From an uncultured bacterium (GTDB lineage Bacteria > Cyanobacteriota > Vampirovibrionia > Gastranaerophilales > Gastranaerophilaceae): a stretch of 7,054 bases of DNA. The position numbers were made by a program, and so were the translations under genes. The notes under the pieces were generated by a model. The model was not told where the DNA came from and made no database searches. It saw nothing but the letters and a program-made list of their open reading frames with translations. The stretch is from the NCBI GenBank assembly GCA_900553845.1, contig USEW01000098.1, positions 1 to 7,054 of the forward strand, written 5' to 3'. Of this stretch, positions 7,002 through 7,054 are shown one piece after another; position 1 is the first letter of the stretch; each line of letters begins with the position of its first letter.

Positions 7002-7054
7002 GAAAAATAAAAGATAAACTCTTTATTATAATTTTTTGTAAAGTTTTTTTAAAT

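Overview
The window is strongly AT-rich (by eye about 30 % G+C; not computed), tightly packed bacterial chromosome carrying five protein-coding genes. Each gene is an intact reading frame, except that the first is clipped at the window edge. No tRNA, rRNA, CRISPR array, insertion sequence, phage gene or long repeat was seen. The Lys/Asn/Ile-rich proteins, TAA/TAG stops, Shine-Dalgarno sites and sigma70-type extended -10 promoters fit a low-GC, probably host-associated or anaerobic bacterium. A Gastranaerophilales (Melainabacteria)-like or other AT-rich gut lineage is possible. That placement is a guess, because no marker gene in the window settles taxonomy.

Layout. Plus strand, bases 1-3522: (1) a 621-residue cytoplasmic protein of unknown function with a TPR-like helical N-terminal half, whose start codon appears to lose only its first base at the left edge; (2) a 75-base gap holding an extended -10 promoter with an overlapping inverted repeat; (3) ndk, nucleoside diphosphate kinase; (4) tgt, tRNA-guanine transglycosylase, whose start lies inside the end of ndk. 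Minus strand, bases 7054-3523: (5) a promoter with a perfect TGnTATAAT element and a clear AAGGAG site; (6) a 988-residue SNF2-family helicase with a DUF3670-type N-terminal region; (7) a roughly 100-base gap with a weak AT-only hairpin; (8) a 124-residue membrane protein with a TM2-like PGxGQ motif. The tgt stop and the stop of this small gene abut with no base between them.

How the genes relate. ndk and tgt form a two-gene housekeeping unit (nucleotide balance and queuosine modification of tRNA) that is probably translationally coupled. The SNF2 helicase has its own promoter and may or may not share a transcript with the small membrane protein. Nothing in the sequence links the helicase to a defence island: its neighbours are housekeeping or unknown genes. 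The least explained parts are the 621-residue first protein, the PGxGQ protein, and the N-terminal ~390 residues of the helicase.
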